From Taudactylus pleione (taxonomy: Eukaryota > Chordata > Amphibia > Anura > Myobatrachidae): DNA of 64,000 nucleotides. Each line of letters starts with the position of its first letter. Position 1 is the stretch's first letter. The DNA is taken from contig JAUIMM010001415.1 in the NCBI GenBank assembly GCA_031769625.1, forward strand, positions 246,924 to 310,923, read 5' to 3'. Made by a program: the position numbers and the translations under genes. The notes beneath the pieces were generated by a model. That model was given only the letters and a program-made list of their open reading frames with translations. It was not told where the DNA came from and made no database searches. This document shows, in pieces, positions 1-12,734 of this stretch.

Positions 1-220
1 TGTGGGTGTTGGTCTTAAACACAATCTGTCAATTTTGAGCTGTCTGTGCTTGCTACAAGAGGAGATATCGCAAAGAATGCACTTTTGTTTTTTCCATTGG
101 TTTCAATGCATTTTGGCTTAAAACGAGCATTTGCTGTTTTCTCTTAAATGCAACATTAGAGAAACACCATTTCACATCACATTTGTGGGTCTTGGTCTTC
201 AACACATTCTGTGAAATTTT
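1..220 (+). repeat. Block A, partial HOR copy at left window edge
   Basis: This is the tail of a block A higher-order repeat cut by the window edge, just over one monomer before the phase marker GAGCAGTCTGTGCTTTATAC at 221. Its last monomer matches the tails of later copies: it has the pyrimidine-rich GTTTTTTCC and the GGCTTAAAACG variant seen before each later marker. The first monomer is 183 bp because one A is missing from the GTGAAATTTTG stretch, which reads GTCAATTTTG. Confidence 0.8.
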
Positions 221-3200
221 GAGCAGTCTGTGCTTTATACAAGAGGAGATATCGCGAAGTATTGGTTTTTGCTGTTTCCATTGGTTTCAATGCATTTTGG
301 CCTAAAACGAGCATTTGCTGTTTTCTCTTAAACACAACATGGGAGAAAAACCATTTAACATCACGTTTGTGGGTCTTGGTCTTCAACACACTCTGTGAAA
401 TTTTGAGCTGTCTGTGCTTGCTACAAGAGGAGATATCACAAAGTATCCACTTTTGTTGTTTCCATTGGTTTCAATGCATTTTGCCTAAAACGAGCATTTG
501 CTGTTTTCTCTTAAATGCAGCATGGGAGAAAAACCATTTTACATCAGGTTTGTGGGTCTTGGTCTTCAACACATTCTGTGAAATTTTGAGCTGTCTGTGT
601 TTGCTACAAGAGGAGATATCACAAAGTATGCGCATTTGTTGTTTCCATTGGTTTCAATGCATTTTGGCCTAAAACGTGCATTTGCTGTTTTCTCTTAAAT
701 GCAACATGGGAGAAAAAGCATTTCACATCACATTTGTGGGTCTTGGTCTTCAACACAATCTGTGAAATTTTGAGCTGTCTGTGCTTGCTACAAGAGGAGA
801 TATCACAAAGTATGTGCTTTAGTTGTTTCCATTGGTTTCAATGCATTTTGGCCTAAGACGAGCATTTGCTGTTTTCTCTTAAACGCAACATGGGAGAAAA
901 ACCATTTCACATCACATTTGTGGGTGTTGGTCTTAAACACAATCTGTGAAATTTTGAGCTGTCTGTGTTTGCTACAAGAGGAGATATCACAAAGAATGAG
1001 CTTTTGTTGTTTCCATTGGTTTCAATGCATTTTGGCCTAAAACGAGCATTTGCTGTTTTCTCTTAAATGCAACATGGGAGAAAAAGCATTTCACATCACA
1101 TTTGTGGGTCTTGGTCTTCAACACATTCTGTGAAATGTTGAGCTGTCTGTGTTTGCTACAAGAGGAGATATCACAAAGTATGCGCTTTTGTTGTTTCCAT
1201 TGGTTTTAATGCATTTTTTCCTAAAACGAGCATTTGCTGTTTTCTCTTAAATGCAACATGGGAGAAAAAACCATTTCACATCACATTTGTGGGTCTTCGT
1301 CTTCAACACAATCTGTGAAATTTTGAGCTGTCTGTGTTTGCTACTAGAGGAGATATCACAAAGTATGCACTTTTGTTGTTTCCATTGGTTTCAATGCATT
1401 TTGGCCTAAAACGAGCATTTGCTGTTTTCTCTTAAATGCAGCATGGGAGAAAAACCATTTTACATCAGGTTTGTGGGTCTTGGTCTTCAACACATTCTGT
1501 GAAATTTTGAGCTGTCTGTGTTTGCTACAAGAGGAGATATCACAAAGTATGCGCATTTGTTGTTTCCATTGGTTTCAATGCATTTTGGCCAAAAACGAGC
1601 ATTTGCTGTTTTCTCTTAAACGCAACATGGGAGAAAAACCATTTCACATCACATTTGTGGGTCTTGGTCTTCAACACAATCTGTGAAATTTTGAGCTGTC
1701 TGTGCTTGCTACAAGAGGAGATATCACAAAGAATGCGCTTTTGTTGTTTCCATTGGTTTCAATGCATTTTGGCCTAAAACGAGCATTTGCTGTTTTCTCT
1801 TAAATGCAACATTAGAGAAACACCATTTCACATCACATTTGTGGGTCTTGGTCTTCAACACATTCTGTGAAATTTTGAGCTGTCTGTGTTTGCTACAAGA
1901 GGAGATATCGCGAAGTATGGGTTTTTGCTGTTTCCATTGGTTTCAATGCATTTTGGCCTAAAACGAGCATTTGCTGTTTTCACTTAAATGCAGCATGGGA
2001 AAAAATCCATTTCACATCACGTTTGTGGGTCTTGGTCTTCAACACATTCTGTGAAATTTTGACCTGTCTGTGTTTGCTACAAGAGGAGATATCACAAAGT
2101 ATGCGCATTTGTTGTTTCCATTGGTTTCAATGCATTTTGGCCTAAAACGTGCATTTGCTGTTTTCTCTTAAATGCAACATGGGAGAAAAAGCATTTCACA
2201 TCACATTTGTGGGTCTTGGTCTTCAACACAATCTGTGAAATTTTGAGCTGTCTGTGCTTGCTACAAGAGGAGATATCACAAAGTATGCACTTTAGTTGTT
2301 TCCATTGGTTTCAATGCATTTTGGCCTAAGTCGAGCATTTGCTGTTTTCTCTTAAACACAACATGGGAGAAAAACCATTTCACATCACATTTGTGGGTGT
2401 TGGTCTTAAACACAATCTGTGAAATTTTGAGCTGTCTGTGTTTGTTACAAGAGGAGATATCACAAAGAATGCGCTTTTGTTGTTTCCATTGGTTTCAATG
2501 CATTTTGGCCTAAAACGAGCATTTGCTGTTTTCTCTTAAATGCAACATGGGAGAAAAAGCATTTCACATCACATTTGTGGGTCTTGGTCTTCAACACATT
2601 CTGTGAAATGTTGAGCTGTCTGTGTTTGCTACAAGAGGAGATATCACAAAGTATGCGCTTTTGTTGTTTCCCTTGGTTTCAATGCATTTTGGCCTAAAAC
2701 GAGCATTTGCTGTTTTCTCTTAAATGCAACATGGGAGAAAAACCATTTCACATCACATTTGTGGGTCTTGGTCTTCAACACACTCTGTGAAATTTTGAGC
2801 TGTCTGTGCTTGCTACAAGAGGAGATATCACAAAGTATGCACTTTTGTTGTTTCCATTGGTTTCAATGCATTTTGCCTAAAACGAGCATTTGCTGTTTTC
2901 TCTTAAATGCAGCATGGGAGAAAAACCATTTCACATCTGGTTTGTGGGTCTTGGTCTTCAACATATTCTGTGAAATTTTGAGCTGTCTGTGTTTGCTACA
3001 AGAGGAGATATCACAAAGTATGCGCATTTGTTGTTTCCATTGGTTTCAATGCATTTTGGCCTAAAACGAGCATTTGCTGTTTTCTCTTAAACGCAACATG
3101 GGAGAAAAACAATTTCACATCACATTTGTGGGTCTTGGTCTTCAACACAATTTGTGAAATTTTGAGCTGTCTGTGCTTGCTACAAGAGGAGATATCACAA

Positions 3201-5005
3201 AGTATGCGCTTTAGTTGTTTCCATTGGTTTCAATGCATTTTGGCCTAAGACGAGCATTTGCTGTTTTCTCTTAAACGCAACATGGGAGAAAAAACATTTC
3301 ACATCACATTTGTGGGTGTTGGTCTTAAACACAATCTGTTAAATTTTGAGCTGTCTGTGTTTGCTACAAGAGGAGACATCACAAAGAATGCGCTTTTTTG
3401 TTGTTTCCATTGGTTTCAATGCATTTTGGCCTAAAACGAGCATTTGCTGTTTTCTCTTAAATGCAACATTAGAGAAACACCATTTCACATAACATTTGTG
3501 GGTCTTGGTCTTCAACACATTCTGTGAATTTTTGAGCTGTCTGTGCTTGCTACAAGAGGAGATATCACAAAGTATGCACTTTTGTTGTTTCCATTTGTTT
3601 CAATGCATTTTGGCCTAAAACGAGCATTTGCTGTTTTCACTTAAATGCAGCTTGGAGAAAAACCATTTCACATCACGTTTGTGGGTCTTGGTCTTCAACA
3701 CATTCTGTGAAATTTTGAGCTGTCTGTGTTTGCTACAAGAGGAGATATCACAAAGTATGCGCATTTGTTGTTTCCATTGGTTTCAATGCATTTTGGCCTA
3801 AAACGTGCATTTGCTGTTTTCTCTTAAACGCAACATGGGAGTAAAAGCATTTCACATCACATTTGTGGGTCTTGGTCTTCAACACAATCTGTGAAATTTT
3901 GAGCTGTCTGTGCTTGCTACAAGAGGAGATATCACAAAGTATGCGCTTTAGTTGTTTCCATTGGTTTCAATGCATTTTGGCCTAAGACGAGCATTTGCTG
4001 TTTTCTCTTAATCGCAAAATGGGAGAAAAACCATTTCACATCACATTTGTGGGTGTTGGTCTTAAACACAATCTGTGAAATTTTGAGCTGTCTGTGTTTG
4101 CTACAAGAGGAGATATCACAAAGAATGTGCTTTTGTTGTTTCCATTGGTTTCAATGCATTTTGGCCTAAAATGAGCATTTGCTGTTTTCTCTTAAATGCA
4201 AACTGGGAGAAAAACCATTTCACATCACATTTGTGGGTCTTCGTCTTCAACACAATCTGTGAAATTTTGAGCTGTCTGTGTTTGCTACTAGAGGAGATAT
4301 CACAAAGTATGCGCTTTTGTTGTTTCCTTTGGTTTCAATGCATTTTGGCCTAAAACGAGCATTTGCTGTTTTCTCTTAAATGCAACATGGAGAAAAACCA
4401 TTTCACATCACATTTGTGGGTCTTGGTCTTCAACACAATCTGTGATATTTTGAGCTGTCTGTGTTTGCTACAAGAGGAGATATCGCAAAGAATGCGCTTT
4501 TGTTGTTTCCATTGGTTTCAATGCATTTTGGCCTAAAACGAGCATTTGCTGTTTTCTCTTAAATGCAACATTAGAGAAACACCATTTCACATAACATTTT
4601 GTGGGTCTTGGTCTTCAACACATTCTGTGAAATTTTGAGCTGTCTGTGTTTGATACAAGAGGAGATATCGCGAAGTATGGGTTTTTTGCTGTTTCCATTG
4701 GTTTCAATGCATTTTGGCCTAAAAACAAGTATTTGCTGTTTTCTCTTAAACACAACATGGGAGAAAAACCATTTCACATCACATTTGTGGGTCTTGGTCT
4801 TCAACACAATCTGTGAAATTTTGAGCTGTCTGTGCTTGCTACAAGAGGAGATATCGCAAAGAATGCGCTTTTGTTTTTTCCATTGGTTTCAATGCATTTT
4901 GCTTAAAATGAGCATTTGCTGTTTTCTATTAAATGCAACATTAGAGAAACACCATTTCACATCACATTTGTGGGTCTTGGTCTTCAACACATTCTGTGAA
5001 ATTTT
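221..5005 (+). repeat. Block A HOR copy 1, 26 monomers (4,785 bp)
   Basis: This is the longest block A copy, bounded by the marker GAGCAGTCTGTGCTTTATAC at 221 and 5,006. It aligns with copy 3 at an offset of 8,280 bp at its start, 7,912 bp from about 665, and about 7,730 bp from about 2,900. It therefore carries two extra monomers near its start and one more near 2,700. The tail has several 1-bp indels not shared with other copies: an extra T near 4,598, a longer T run near 4,682 and an extra A near 4,721. These shift frame and create the longest spurious open frame in the window. Confidence 0.8.
552..735 (+). repeat. Representative 184-bp satellite monomer
   Basis: This copy is close to the window consensus and serves as a map, counting G of GTGGGT as base 1. 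AGCT (AluI) lies at 38-41, GATATC (EcoRV) at 64-69, ATGCAT (NsiI) at 106-111 and GGCC (HaeIII) at 115-118. EcoRV and NsiI sites persist in most copies, so digestion should give a 184-bp ladder. CATTG at 95-99 and CAATG at 104-108 form a short dyad around GTTT. GCATTT at 127-132 pairs with AAATGC at 146-151. The variable CpG positions are 69-72, 80-81, 124-125, 149-150 and 180-181. An inverted CCAAT box (ATTGG) lies at 96-100. I found no match to the CENP-B box pattern NTTCGNNNNANNCGGGN. Confidence 0.95.
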
Positions 5006-8000
5006 GAGCAGTCTGTGCTTTATACAAGAGGAGATATCGCAAAGTATGGGTTTTTGCTGTTTCCATTGGTTTCAATGCATTTTGGCCTAAAACGAGCATT
5101 TGCTGTTTTCTCTTAAACACAACATGGGAGAAAAACCATTTCACATCACATTTGTGGGTCTTGGTCTTCAACACAATCTGTGAAATTTAGAGCTGTATGT
5201 GTTTGCTACAAGAGGAGATATCACAAAGAATGTGCTTTTGTTGTTTCCATTGGTTTCAATGCATTTTGGCCTAAAATGAGCATTTGCTGTTTTCTCTTAA
5301 ATGCAGCTTGGGAGAAAAACCATTTCACATAACGTTTGTGGGTCTTGGTCTTCAACACACTCTGTGAAAATTTTGAGCTGTCTGTGCTTGCTACAAGAGG
5401 AGATATCACAAAGTATGCACTTTTGTTGTTTCCATTGGTTTCAATGCAGTTTGCCTAAAACGAGCATTTGCTTTTTTCTCTTAAATGCAGCATGGGAGAA
5501 AAACCATTTCACATAAGGTTTGTGGGTCTTGGTCTTCAACACATTCTGTGAAATTTTGAGCTGTCTGTGTTTGCTACAAGAGGAGATATCACAAAGAATG
5601 CGCTTTTGTTGTTTCCATTGGTTTCAATGCATTTTGGCCTAAAACGAGCATTTGCTGTTTTCTCTTAAATGCAACATTAGAGAAACACCATTTCACATAA
5701 CATTTGTGGGTCTTGGTCTTCAACACATTCTGTGAAATTTTGAGCTGTCTGTGTTTGCTACAAGAGGAGATATCGCGAAGTATGGGTTTTTGCTGTTTCC
5801 ATTGGTTTCAATGCATTTTGGCCTAAAACGAGCATTTGCTGTTTTCACTTAAATGCAGCATGGGAAAAAATCCATTTCACATCACGTTTGTGGGTCTTGG
5901 TCTTCAACACATTCTGTGAAATTTTGACCTGTCTGTGTTTGCTACAAGAGGAGATATCACAAAGTATGCGCATTTGTTGTTTCCATTGGTTTCAATGCAT
6001 TTTGGCCTAAAACGTGCATTTGCTGTTTTCTCTTAAACGCAACATGGGAGAAAAAGCATTTCACATCACATTTGTGGGTCTTGGTCTTCAACACAATCTG
6101 TGAAATTTTGAGCTGTCTGTGCTTGCTACAAGAGGAGATATCACAAAGTATGCACTTTAGTTGTTTCCATTGGTTTCAATGCATTTTGCCTAAAACGAGC
6201 ATTTGCTGTTTTCTCTTAAATGCAGCATGGGAGAAAAACCATTTCACATCTGGTTTGTGGGTCTTGGTCTTCAACATATTCTGTGAAATTTTGAGCTGTC
6301 TGTGTTTGCTACAAGAGGAGATATCACAAAGTATGCGCATTTGTTGTTTCCATTGGTTTCAATGCATTTTGGCCTAAAACGAGCATGTGCTGTTTTCTCT
6401 TAAACGCAACATGGGAGAAAAACAATTTCACATCACATTTGTGGGTCTTGGTCTTCAACACAATTTGTGAAATTTTGAGCTGTCTGTGCTTGCTACAAGA
6501 GGAGATATCACAAAGTATGCGCTTTAGTTGTTTCCATTGGTTTCAATGCATTTTGGCCTAAGACGAGCATTTGCTGTTTTCTCTTAAACGCAACATGGGA
6601 GAAAAAACATTTCACATCACATTTGTGGGTGTTGGTCTTAAACACAATCTGTTAAATTTTGAGCTGTCTGTGTTTGCTACAAGAGGAGACATCACAAAGA
6701 ATGCGCTTTTGTTGTTTCCATTGGTTTCAATGCATTTTGGCCTAAAACGAGCATTTGCTGTTTTCTCTTAAATGCAACATTAGAGAAACACCATTTCACA
6801 TAACATTTGTGGGTCTTGGTCTTCAACACATTCTGTGAAATTTTGAGATGTCTGTGCTTGCTACAAGAGGAGATATCACAAAGTATGCACTTTTGTTGTT
6901 TCCATTTGTTTCAATGCATTTTGGCCTAAAACGAGCATTTGCTGTTTTCACTTAAATGCAGCTTGGGAGAAAAACCATTTCACATCACGTTTGTGGGTCT
7001 TGGTCTTCAACACATTCTGTGAAATATTGAGCTGTCTGTGTTTGCTACAAGAGGAGATATCACAAAGTATGCGCATTTGTTGTTTCCATTGGTTTCAATG
7101 CATTTTGGCCTAAAACGTGCATTTGCTGTTTTCTCTTAAACGCAACATGGGAGTAAAAGCATTTCACATCACATTTGTGGGTCTTGGTCTTCAACACAAT
7201 CTGTGAAATTTTGAGCTGTCTGTGCTTGCTACAAGAGGAGATATCACAAAGTATGCGCTTTAGTTGTTTCCATTGGTTTCAATGCATTTTGGCCTAAGAC
7301 GAGCATTTGCTGTTTTCTCTTAATCGCAAAATGGGAGAAAAACCATTTCACATCACATTTGTGGGTGTTGGTCTTAAACACAATCTGTGAAATTTTGAGC
7401 TGTCTGTGTTTGCTACAAGAGGAGATATCACAAAGAATGTGCTTTTGTTGTTTCCATTGGTTTCAATGCATTTTGGCCTAAAATGAGCATTTGCTGTTTT
7501 CTCTTAAATGCAACATGGGAGAAAAAGCATTTCACATCACATTTGTGGGTCTTGGTCTTCAACACATTCTGTTAAATGTTGAGCTGTCTGTGTTTGCTAC
7601 AAGAGGAGATATCACAAAGTATGCGCTTTTGTTGTTTCCATTGGTTTCAATGCATTTTGGCCTAAAATGAGCATTTGCTGTTTTCTTTTAAATGCAAACT
7701 GGGAGAAAAACCATTTCACATCACATTTGTGGGTCTTCGTCTTCAACACAATCTGTGAAATTTTGAGCTGTCTGTGTTTGCTACTAGAGGAGATATCACA
7801 AAGTATGCGCTTTTGTTGTTTCCTTTGGTTTCAATGCATTTTGGCCTAAAACGAGCATTTGCTGTTTTCTCTTAAATGCAACATGGGAGAAAAACCATTT
7901 CACATCACATTTGTGGGTCTTGGTCTTCAACACAATCTGTGAAATTTTGAGCTGTCTGTGTTTGCTACAAGAGGAGATATCGCAAAGAATGCGCTTTTGT

Positions 8001-8500
8001 TGTTTCCATTGGTTTCAATGCATTTTGGCCTAAAACGAGCATTTGCTGTTTTCTCTTAAATGCAACATTAGAGAAACACCATTTCACATAACATTTGTGG
8101 GTCTTGGTCTTCAACACATTCTGTGAAATTTTGAGCTGTCTGTGTTTGATACAAGAGGAGATATCGCGAAGTATGGGTTTTTGCTGTTTCCATTGGTTTC
8201 AATGCATTTTGGCCTAAAACATGCATTTGCTGTTTTCTCTTAAACACAACATGGGAGAAAAACCATTTCACATCACATTTGTGGGTCTTGGTCTTCAACA
8301 CAATCTGTGAAATTTTGAGCTGTCTGTGCTTGCTACAAGAGGAGATATCGCAAAGAATGCGCTTTTGTTTTTTCCATTGGTTTCAATGCATTTTTGCTTA
8401 AAACGAGCATTTGCTGTTTTCTATTAAATGCAACATTAGAGAAACACCATTTCACATCACATTTGTGGGTCTTGGTCTTCAACACATTCTGTGAAATTTT
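5006..8500 (+). repeat. Block A HOR copy 2, 19 monomers (3,495 bp)
   Basis: This is one of three near-identical 19-monomer copies, the others starting at 12,735 and 27,996. By eye only a handful of single-base differences separate it from the 12,735 copy: an extra A near 5,360, GAGATGTCTG near 6,846 and AAACATGC near 8,218. It shares the rare GAGCATGTGCTG variant (near 6,382) with the 12,735 copy but not with the 27,996 copy. Those two are therefore the closest relatives although a 23-monomer copy lies between them. Confidence 0.85.
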
Positions 8501-11500
8501 GAGCAGTCTGTGCTTTATACAAGAGGAGATATCGCGAAGTATGGGTTTTTGCTGTTTCCATTGGTTTCAATGTATTTTGGCCTAAAACGAGCATTTGCTG
8601 TTTTCTCTTAAACACAACATGGGAGAAAAAGCATTTCACATCACATTTGTGGGTCTTGGTCTTCAACACAATCTGTGAAATTTTGAGCTGTCTGTGCTTG
8701 CTACAAGAGGAGATATCACAAAGTATGTGCTTTAGTTGTTTCCATTGGTTTCAATGCATTTTGGCCTAAGACGAGCATTTGCTGTTTTCTCTTAAACGCA
8801 ACATGGGAGAAAAACCATTTCACATCACATTTGTGGGTGTTGGTCTTAAACACAATCTGTGAAATTTTGAGCTGTCTGTGTTTGCTACAAGAGGAGATAT
8901 CACAAAGAATGAGCTTTTGTTGTTTCCATTGGTTTCAATGCATTTTGGCCTAAAACGAGCATTTGCTGTTTTCTCTTAAATGCAACATGGGAGAAAAAGC
9001 ATTTCACATCACATTTGTGGGTCTTGGTCTTCAACACATTCTGTGAAATGTTGAGCTGTCTGTGTTTGCTACAAGAGGAGATATCACAAAGTATGCGCTT
9101 TTGTTGTTTCCATTGGTTTTAATGCATTTTTTCCTAAAACGAGCATTTGCTGTTTTCTCTTAAATGCAACATGGGAGAAAAACCATTTCACATCACATTT
9201 GTGGGTCTTCGTCTTCAACACAATCTGTGAAATTTTGAGCTGTCTGTGTTTGCTACTAGAGGAGATATCACAAAGTATGCACTTTTGTTGTTTCCATTGG
9301 TTTCAATGCATTTTGGCCTAAAACGAGCATTTGCTGTTTTCTCTTAAATGCAGCATGGGAGAAAAACCATTTTACATCAGGTTTGTGGGTCTTGGTCTTC
9401 AACACATTCTGTGAAATTTTGAGCTGTCTGTGTTTGCTACAAGAGGAGATATCACAAAGTATGCGCATTTGTTGTTTCCATTGGTTTCAATGCATTTTGG
9501 CCAAAAACGAGCATTTGCTGTTTTCTCTTAAACGCAACATGGGAGAAAAACCATTTCACATCACATTTGTGGGTCTTGGTCTTCAACACAATCTGTGAAA
9601 TTTTGAGCTGTCTGTGCTTGATACAAGAGGAGATATCACAAAGAATGCGCTTTTGTTGTTTCCATTGGTTTCAATGCATTTTGGCCTAAAACGAGCATTT
9701 GCTGTTTTCTCTTAAATGCAACATTAGAGAAACACCATTTCACATCACATTTGTGGGTCTTGGTCTTCAACACATTCTGTGAAATTTTGAGCTGTCTGTG
9801 TTTGCTACAAGAGGAGATATCGCGAAGTATGGGTTTTTGCTGTTTCCATTGGTTTCAATGCATTTTGGCCTAAAACGAGCATTTGCTGTTTTCACTTAAA
9901 TGCAGCATGGGAAAAAATCCATTTCACATCACGTTTGTGGGTCTTGGTCTTCAACACATTCTGTGAAATTTTGACCTGTCTGTGTTTGCTACAAGAGGAG
10001 ATATCACAAAGTATGCGCATTTGTTGTTTCCATTGGTTTCAATGCATTTTGGCCTAAAACGTGCATTTGCTGTTTTCTCTTAAACGCAACATGGGAGAAA
10101 AAGCATTTCACATCACATTTGTGGGTCTTGGTCTTCAACACAATCTGTGAAATTTTGAGCTGTCTGTGCTTGCTACAAGAGGAGATATCACAAAGTATGC
10201 ACTTTAGTTGTTTCCATTGGTTTCAATGCATTTTGGCCTAAGACGAGCATTTGCTGTTTTCTCTTAAACACAACATGGGAGAAAAACCATTTCACATCAC
10301 ATTTGTGGGTGTTGGTCTTAAACACAATCTGTGAAATTTTGAGCTGTCTGTGTTTGTTACAAGAGGAGATATCACAAAGAATGCGCTTTTGTTGTTTCCA
10401 TTGGTTTCAATGCATTTTGGCCTAAAACGAGCATTTGCTGTTTTCTCTTAAATGCAACATGGGAGAAAAAGCATTTCACATCACATTTGTGGGTCTTGGT
10501 CTCCAACACATTCTGTGAAATGTTGAGCTGTCTGTGTTTGCTACAAGAGGAGATATCACAAAGTATGCGCTTTTGTTGTTTCCCTTGGTTTCAATGCATT
10601 TTGGCCTAAAACGAGCATTTGCTGTTTTCTCTTAAATGCAGCATGGGAGAAAAACCATTTCACATCTGGTTTGTGGGTCTTGGTCTTCAACATATTCTGT
10701 GAAATTTTGAGCTGTCTGTGTTTGCTACAAGAGGAGATATCACAAAGTATGCGCATTTGTTGTTTCCATTGGTTTCAATGCATTTTGGCCTAAAACGAGC
10801 ATTTGCTGTTTTCTCTTAAACGCAACATGGGAGAAAAACAATTTCACATCACATTTGTGGGTCTTGGTCTTCAACACAATTTGTGAAATTTTGAGCTGTC
10901 TGTGCTTGCTACAAGAGGAGATATCACAAAGTATGCGCTTTAGTTGTTTCCATTGGTTTCAATGCATTTTGGCCTAAGACGAGCATTTGCTGTTTTCTCT
11001 TAAACGCAACATGGGAGAAAAAACATTTCACATCACATTTGTGGGTGTTGGTCTTAAACACAATCTGTTAAATTTTGAGCTGTCTGTGTTTGCTACAAGA
11101 GGAGACATCACAAAGAATGCGCTTTTTTGTTGTTTCCATTGGTTTCAATGCATTTTGGCCTAAAACGAGCATTTGCTGTTTTCTCTTAAATGCAACATTA
11201 GAGAAACACCATTTCACATAACATTTGTGGGTCTTGGTCTTCAACACATTCTGTGAAATTTTGAGCTGTCTGTGCTTGCTACAAGAGGAGATATCACAAA
11301 GTATGCACTTTTGTTGTTTCCATTTGTTTCAATGCATTTTGGCCTAAAACGAGCATTTGCTGTTTTCACTTAAATGCAGCTTGGGAGAAAAACCATTTCA
11401 CATCACGTTTGTGGGTCTTGGTCTTCAACACATTCTGTGAAATTTTGAGCTGTCTGTGTTTGCTACAAGAGGAGATATCACAAAGTATGCGCATTTGTTG

Positions 11501-12734
11501 TTTCCATTGGTTTCAATGCATTTTGGCCTAAAACGTGCATTTGCTGTTTTCTCTTAAACGCAACATGGGAGTAAAAGCATTTCACATCACATTTGTGGGT
11601 CTTGGTCTTCAACACAATCTGTGAAATTTTGAGCTGTCTGTGCTTGCTACAAGAGGAGATATCACAAAGTATGCGCTTTAGTTGTTTCCATTGGTTTCAA
11701 TGCATTTTGGCCTAAGACGAGCATTTGCTGTTTTCTCTTAATCGCAAAATGGGAGAAAAACCATTTCACATCACATTTGTGGGTGTTGGTCTTAAACACA
11801 ATCTGTGAAATTTTGAGCTGTCTGTGTTTGCTACAAGAGGAGATATCACAAAGAATGTGCTTTTGTTGTTTCCATTGGTTTCAATGCATTTTGGCCTAAA
11901 ATGAGCATTTGCTGTTTTCTCTTAAATGCAAACTGGGAGAAAAACCATTTCACATCACATTTGTGGGTCTTCGTCTTCAACACAATCTGTGAAATTTTGA
12001 GCTGTCTGTGTTTGCTACTAGAGGAGATATCACAAAGTATGCGCTTTTGTTGTTTCCTTTGGTTTCAATGCATTTTGGCCTAAAACGAGCATTTGCTGTT
12101 TTCTCTTAAATGCAACATGGGAGAAAAACCATTTCACATCACATTTGTGGGTCTTGGTCTTCAACACAATCTGTGAAATTTTGAGCTGTCTGTGTTTGCT
12201 ACAAGAGGAGATATCGCAAAGAATGCGCTTTTGTTGTTTCCATTGGTTTCAATGCATTTTGGCCTAAAACGAGCATTTGCTGTTTTCTCTTAAATGCAAC
12301 ATTAGAGAAACACCATTTCATATAACATTTGTGGGTCTTGGTCTTCAACACATTCTGTGAAATTTTGAGCTGTCTGTGTTTGATACAAGAGGAGATATCG
12401 CGAAGTATGGGTTTTTGCTGTTTCCATTGGTTTCAATGCATTTTGGCCTAAAACAAGCATTTGCTGTTTTCTCTTAAACACAACATGGGAGAAAAACCAT
12501 TTCACATCACATTTGTGGGTCTTGGTCTTCAACACAATCTGTGAAATTTTGAGCTGTCTGTGCTTGCTGCAAGAGGAGATATCGCAAAGAATGCGCTTTT
12601 GTTTTTTCCATTGGTTTCAATGCATTTTTGCTTAAAATGAGCATTTGCTGTTTTCTATTAAATGCAACATTAGAGAAACACCATTTCACATCACATTTGT
12701 GGGTCTTGGTCTTCAACACATTCTGTGAAATTTT
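8501..12734 (+). repeat. Block A HOR copy 3, 23 monomers (4,234 bp)
   Basis: This is the counterpart of copy 1 with three monomers fewer. From about 8,577 to about 10,600 it matches 665-2,690 at a constant 7,912-bp offset (43 monomers). Near 10,620 one monomer present in copy 1 (about 2,709-2,892) is missing, and a clean hybrid joins the flanking copies in register. The GTTTTAATGC variant near 9,116 and a 2-bp T-run insertion near 11,122 are shared with copy 1 (near 1,203 and 3,391), supporting common descent. Confidence 0.82.

Noticed and set aside
415..631. Shine-Dalgarno-like AGAGGAGAT upstream of ATG in each monomer
   Set aside because: The motif sits in every repeat copy, mostly in front of short frames, in DNA with eukaryotic satellite and hAT-like MITE features. 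It is a coincidence of the monomer sequence.
552..735. Internal half-length (about 92-bp) subrepeat within the monomer
   Set aside because: The two halves share only short words such as GCATTT and TTTC; I see no alignment good enough to claim a dimeric origin.
4599..5090. 163-codon open frame, the longest in the window, and many 60-107-codon frames on both strands
   Set aside because: They are translations of the satellite monomer, recur with the repeat in several frames, and end at stops set by the 184-bp frame rotation. No domain, codon bias or gene structure supports them.
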